Shown piece by piece: positions 33,783 through 36,494 of a stretch of 36,494 nt of DNA. The notes under the pieces are model-generated. The model made no database searches. It worked only from the letters and a program-made list of their open reading frames with translations, and was not told where the DNA came from. The position numbers and the translations under genes are program-made. Source of the stretch: Lachnospiraceae bacterium (GTDB lineage Bacteria; Bacillota; Clostridia; Lachnospirales; Lachnospiraceae); assembly GCA_017938285.1 (NCBI GenBank), contig JAGBBW010000149.1, positions 1 through 36,494 of the forward strand, in the 5' to 3' direction. The number at the start of each line of letters is the position of its first letter. Position 1 is the stretch's first letter.

Positions 33783-35657
33783 TTACTCTTCAAATGCAAC
33801 CTTCACCTGTTTTTTATAAAAAGCCACTCCGATTTTCATAATCTTCTGAATGCCGTCCTGCTGCAGTTCCATGGCATATTGCTTCGTTTCCATTTGCCCG
33901 ATTGCCTGCCGGCTAAGCTCTTCCAGCTTTTCTGCAATCTGGCTTTCATCGATTTTCTCCTGTGGAACCTTAAGTTCTAAAAGCAGTCCCGGAAGCCGTT
34001 TATCCAGCGGTTTCATCTGAATATCATATCGTCCTGCCCCGCTTTCCCGGTTTGAGGTCACCTGATAAATATTATTCATCACCGCATAAATTCCTAACAT
34101 CAGACCATGATAAAAATTTTCGTGGGCATAGTCAAAGGAACTGATGCTTTGTATCAGGAAATCTTCCAAATGTTTCTGAAATTCGCTCATGTTCCGCTTA
34201 AGTAACGCATGTTTAATAGAAATCGCTGTTGCCTGTTTGAAGTGACCTGAAAAAGCGGAAATGATTTCTTTCTCGTATACATAAAATATTTCCTTATTCG
34301 GAACTGCGATATTACATATATTATTTCCATCAAAGCAGAACTCCGTTGTCACAGCCTTCAAGTAACCTGCCGACAGCAAAAAGCTGTACACCGACGCCGG
34401 ATTATTCTCAATTTCCGGATAAATCACAGAAGTATCCACATAAGACGATATGTTTTTGCCCTGCAGTAACTGCTGCAGATTTTCAAAAATTTCCTCCGTG
34501 CCTCCACTAATTATCTTCCGGATAAAGCTGTTATCACCGGTAGACTGCCAAAATGCTTTCGGTGTGCAGGCTTCATCCAAATAGTTGAGCACCGACCATG
34601 GATTGAATATTTCCGTATTTCCAAAACGGTAACCGTCGTACCATTCACAAATCTCATCAAATTTTTCTCCATGGCCGTAGTAAGCCAGCATCTCTTTTAC
34701 TTCGTCCGCTGTAAATCCGAAGTATTCGCTGAAACGCTCCTCCATGATAGAATTTACTTTCAGGTTATTCATGCCGCTAAAAATACTTTCTTTGGCCACC
34801 CGGAGAATTCCTGTCATGAAACCGAAGGAAAGATGTGGATTATCTTTGAAACCACCGGAAAACAGCGTACGCATGAAGCCAACTACCTTGTCGTAATACC
34901 CCATCACATAGCCCTGTTGTATTGGTGTATCATATTCATCAATAATAATAATTGGTGCTACCCCATGATGGACATGAAGCATTCTGGAAAGATTCAGAAA
35001 CGCCATGGCAATATCCGTCTCTCCTGCGTCTCCCTCCAGAACCCCTGTCAGATATTTTTTTTCATAGGAACTGATTTTCCCGCTATCCAGCAGTTCACTG
35101 TGCCGTTCAAATTCATTTCTCAAAATTCTGCAAATATACTCATAGGCTGCTTCCCAGGTTTCGCACTTTACATCTTTAAACGTAACATAAATTACCGGGT
35201 ATTTCCCCTGATATTCCTGATATTTTGTACCACAGGTCCATATTTTTTTGTCTGTAAAATATATCGAAGTATCTTCTTCACTTATCTCAAAAAAGGTCCG
35301 GAGCATATCCATAGTCAATGTTTTACCGAATCTGCGAGGTCTGGTAAACAAGGAAACCTGTGGAATAGCATCGAGAAAATCCCGGAGAAGCAACGTTTTA
35401 TCCACATAATAATAACTTGTTACTGCTTTTTTAAAATCGGAAATTCCGATCGGCAAAGGTTTCAGGTCACCTGTGTCCTGCCATGTTTTCCCTGCTGTTT
35501 TTCGTCCATCCTCCGGTCGTCTGGCTGTTTCAGGAATAAGCCAGTACTTACCCTCTTTTTTGGCACCACTGATTTTTCCTTCGCGGCACAACATAGTAAC
35601 CCGTCGTTCTGTCATTTTCCACTGTTCCGCAGCAGCAGCAGAATTCATATATCGCAT
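33783..35657 (-). CDS. HTH-AAA-ATPase-like-PD-(D/E)XK nuclease fusion protein
   Basis: A 624-residue protein with three parts. Residues 1-45 (NSAAAAEQWKMTERRVTMLCREGKISGAKKEGKYWLIP) look like a MerR/excisionase-type winged HTH. Residues 65-330 form the AAA-ATPase-like domain (PF09820 type): YYVDKTLLLRDFL, the P-loop-like RPRRFGKT (106-113) and Walker B IIIIDEYDT (236-244). The C-terminal third carries a PD-(D/E)XK nuclease-like core with Asp545 and ELK at 561-563. GGAGG stands right before ATG 35657, so the HTH is translated as part of the protein. It has its own promoter. Such proteins are abundant in gut anaerobes and their role (defence, selfish element or other) is not established. Confidence 0.85.
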   Translation of the reverse strand: MRYMNSAAAAEQWKMTERRVTMLCREGKISGAKKEGKYWLIPETARRPEDGRKTAGKTWQDTGDLKPLPIGISDFKKAVTSYYYVDKTLLLRDFLDAIPQVSLFTRPRRFGKTLTMDMLRTFFEISEEDTSIYFTDKKIWTCGTKYQEYQGKYPVIYVTFKDVKCETWEAAYEYICRILRNEFERHSELLDSGKISSYEKKYLTGVLEGDAGETDIAMAFLNLSRMLHVHHGVAPIIIIDEYDTPIQQGYVMGYYDKVVGFMRTLFSGGFKDNPHLSFGFMTGILRVAKESIFSGMNNLKVNSIMEERFSEYFGFTADEVKEMLAYYGHGEKFDEICEWYDGYRFGNTEIFNPWSVLNYLDEACTPKAFWQSTGDNSFIRKIISGGTEEIFENLQQLLQGKNISSYVDTSVIYPEIENNPASVYSFLLSAGYLKAVTTEFCFDGNNICNIAVPNKEIFYVYEKEIISAFSGHFKQATAISIKHALLKRNMSEFQKHLEDFLIQSISSFDYAHENFYHGLMLGIYAVMNNIYQVTSNRESGAGRYDIQMKPLDKRLPGLLLELKVPQEKIDESQIAEKLEELSRQAIGQMETKQYAMELQQDGIQKIMKIGVAFYKKQVKVAFEE

Positions 35658-35689
35658 AGTGACACCTCCTCTCTCTTTTATTTGACCTT

Positions 35690-35718
35690 ATTATGTCACG
35701 TTTATGTTGGTATGTCAA
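35690..35718 (-). promoter_or_regulatory. Promoter of the AAA-nuclease gene with TATGTCA repeats
   Basis: On the minus strand TTGACA (35718-35713) and CATAAT (35695-35690) lie 17 bp apart. Three similar heptamers, TATGTCA (35692-35698), TATGTTG (35703-35709) and TATGTCA (35711-35717) on the plus strand, cover the -10 to -35 span and may be an operator. Confidence 0.7.
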
Positions 35719-35786
35719 GGTATTCGGAAATATATAGATACATTTTGAATAAAAATGGTACCTGAATAAGCCCTGCCAGAATCAAA

Positions 35787-35835
35787 GCCTGATGCCCTCC
35801 TTTGCGTATGACAATACGCCTGCGATGCCTTTTGC
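35787..35835. repeat. Hairpin flanked by two similar short repeats
   Basis: GCGTAT (35804-35809) and ATACGC (35814-35819) form a 6-bp hairpin. On both sides lies a related motif, GCCT-GATGCC-TTTGC, at 35787-35805 and 35818-35835. The origin is unknown; the rest of 35719-35890 shows nothing more. Confidence 0.4.
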
Positions 35836-35889
35836 TTTTCAATCTATTTTCCTTCTGATATTATTTTTTTATAAGACTGACATACTACA

Positions 35890-36015
35890 GAACACGTGGA
35901 GGTGAGTGGCGGGGCTGTATAGCGGCGACCCCGCATGTTAATATGTTGTCGGTCATCCGTTAAGGAGTATAAGCAGGCACGCTATGTCATCAAAGAAGAT
36001 GCAGTTCCTGCCATG
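35890..36015 (+). ncRNA. Candidate IscB/HEARO-type omega RNA scaffold, ORF-less
   Basis: A plus-strand structured stretch. Stem A pairs GCGGGG (35909-35914) with CCCCGC (35929-35934) and has the loop CTGTATAGCGGCGA. As far as I recall, IscB omega RNAs have a similar hairpin with CTGCATAGCGG in the loop. Stem C pairs GCAGG (35973-35977) with CCTGC (36007-36011) and encloses CATC-GATG (35988-35991 with 35998-36001). AAGGAG (35962-35967) precedes only a short frame. No IscB or TnpB ORF follows. It lies beside an IS200/IS605 tnpA. The strand and function are inferred. Confidence 0.35.
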
Positions 36016-36089
36016 AATTAAGTCTGATATCTATATTTACTTTTTCTGGAAGCCACCTGAAAGGATGGTTTTGTTGTCATGCCCTTTAC

Positions 36090-36342
36090 TTCACTTCTAC
36101 CCACCACTGGGTTGTTTCAAACTTTGCCTCCTTAGTAATTTACTTGTTAATTCTATTATCTACATTAGCAGTCCTATAAAACGGACTTTATGCCTAGTGT
36201 ACTGACCGTTTGTAATTTATGGTAAAAGCACTGCCTAAGTCAGCAACCACCAGTTCAACTGGTGGTTTGTTATTAGCCCTCCAAAGGGCTATTCTTACTG
36301 CTCGCCCCACAGGGCGGTGTCGCAAGCACCATTACTGGTCCG
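36090..36342. repeat. Hairpin-rich 3' region of the IS200/IS605 element
   Basis: Between the putative structured RNA and tnpA, several short perfect hairpins appear: ACCCA-CCAC-TGGGT (36100-36113), AACCACCAG-CTGGTGGTT (36245-36267), AGCCCT-AGGGCT (36275-36290), CGCCC-GGGCG (36303-36316) and CCGCT-AGCGG (36340-36353). The AACCACCAG hairpin is a plausible right-end recognition hairpin for TnpA, as IS200/IS605 transposases bind subterminal hairpins. Confidence 0.55.
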
Positions 36343-36494
36343 CTATAAAGCGGTACTTCTCGATTCTTCTTTTCTCGATTCTTCTGCCTGCTCTCTTATA
36401 TATTTCTGCACTGCTTCTTCGGTGATATTACCAATTGTCTCAACATAATATCCCCTCGCCCAGAATGCTTTGTCCCATTTACTTTGCAATTCCG
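36343..36494 (-). CDS. tnpA: IS200/IS605-family transposase TnpA, 3' end only
   Basis: The minus strand from 36492 to 36343 encodes 49 residues and a TAG stop. KWDKAFWARGYYVETIGNITEEAVQKYIREQ matches the C-terminal part of Y1 (HuH) transposases of the IS200/IS605 group, where the FWARGY-type motif and the KYI-x-x-Q helix are typical. The rest, including the HuH and catalytic Tyr, lies beyond the right edge. The tail EESRKEESRS is basic/acidic and variable. TnpA excises and inserts single-stranded element DNA. Such multi-copy genes often break assemblies, which fits the window ending here. Confidence 0.88.
   Translation of the reverse strand, partial: ELQSKWDKAFWARGYYVETIGNITEEAVQKYIREQAEESRKEESRSTAL

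Noticed and set aside
34671-35765. 364-codon plus-strand open frame opposite the AAA-nuclease gene
   Set aside because: The other strand encodes a clear multi-domain protein with a ribosome site and promoter; this frame has no ribosome site and Cys/Phe/His-rich composition typical of antisense frames.
35935-36020. Short plus-strand frame MLICCRSSVKEY... ending at TAA
   Set aside because: About 28 codons, no ribosome site at the start, and lies across the predicted hairpins; more likely chance coding in a structured element.
36219-36425. 68-codon plus-strand frame near the right edge
   Set aside because: It overlaps tnpA on the other strand and runs through the hairpins; no start signal.
1-36494. 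CRISPR arrays, tRNA or rRNA genes
   Set aside because: No regularly spaced direct repeats and no cloverleaf or rRNA-like stretch was seen while reading both strands.

Overview
The window looks like one draft contig from an endospore-forming anaerobic Firmicute of the Lachnospiraceae type (Blautia, Dorea or Ruminococcus-like). The pointers are the sporulation genes (spoIIR, sipL-like, spoIIE, yabP, yabQ, spoVT), a tryptophan T-box, the non-mevalonate gene ispE, and a block with the gene order of the Bacillus subtilis spoVT-mazG-yabO-yabP-yabQ-divIC-spoIIE-tilS-hprT-ftsH region. The first ten bases match the 3' end of Illumina adapters and the right edge cuts an IS200/IS605 transposase gene, so both edges look like assembly breaks.

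Layout. 1-1260 (+): a 5'-truncated acyltransferase (plsC) and an unknown one-helix membrane protein. 1384-4833 (-): ddl, murI, a DUF1934 protein and a CE2-like SGNH esterase, a cell-envelope operon. 5058-7704 (+): spoIIR, ispE and an unknown helical protein. 7842-9911 (-): a SipL-like SPOCS/LysM spore protein and a PrcB-like lipoprotein. 10245-11264 (-): an isolated AT-rich YhcG-type nuclease with an altered active-site motif. 11498-13153 (-): a solo trpB behind a Trp T-box. 13232-17107: an AT-rich accessory stretch with a small anchored protein, a CPBP protease, two flavodoxin-like proteins (one fused to membrane helices), a decayed fragment and an AraC regulator. 17243-18010 (+): kduD, divergent from the AraC gene. 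18149-24764 (-): an SGNH lipoprotein, a YitT protein, a HAD hydrolase, a MATE exporter and a GH13 glucosidase. 25071-33615 (-): the conserved ftsH to spoVT block. 33783-35657 (-): an HTH/AAA-ATPase/PD-(D/E)XK fusion with its own promoter. 35780-36494: a non-coding, highly structured stretch and the 3' end of an IS200/IS605 tnpA.

How the genes fit together. Ddl and MurI supply D-Ala-D-Ala and D-Glu for peptidoglycan. SpoIIR, SpoIIE, SipL, YabP, YabQ and SpoVT act at successive stages of sporulation. The spoIIE gene has a -35/-10 pair 22 bp apart, the geometry of Spo0A-activated sigma-A promoters, and its product lacks the usual membrane domain. KduD with an AraC regulator points to uronate use, and GH13 to cytoplasmic maltooligosaccharide breakdown.

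The most interesting items are a structured, ORF-less region resembling an IscB/HEARO omega RNA beside the IS200/IS605 tnpA, the short SpoIIE with its long-spacer promoter, the Trp T-box in front of an orphan trpB, the HTH-AAA-nuclease fusion behind a repeat-studded promoter, and a flavodoxin-like/membrane fusion in the AT-rich island. All calls come from reading the sequence; no database search was run.
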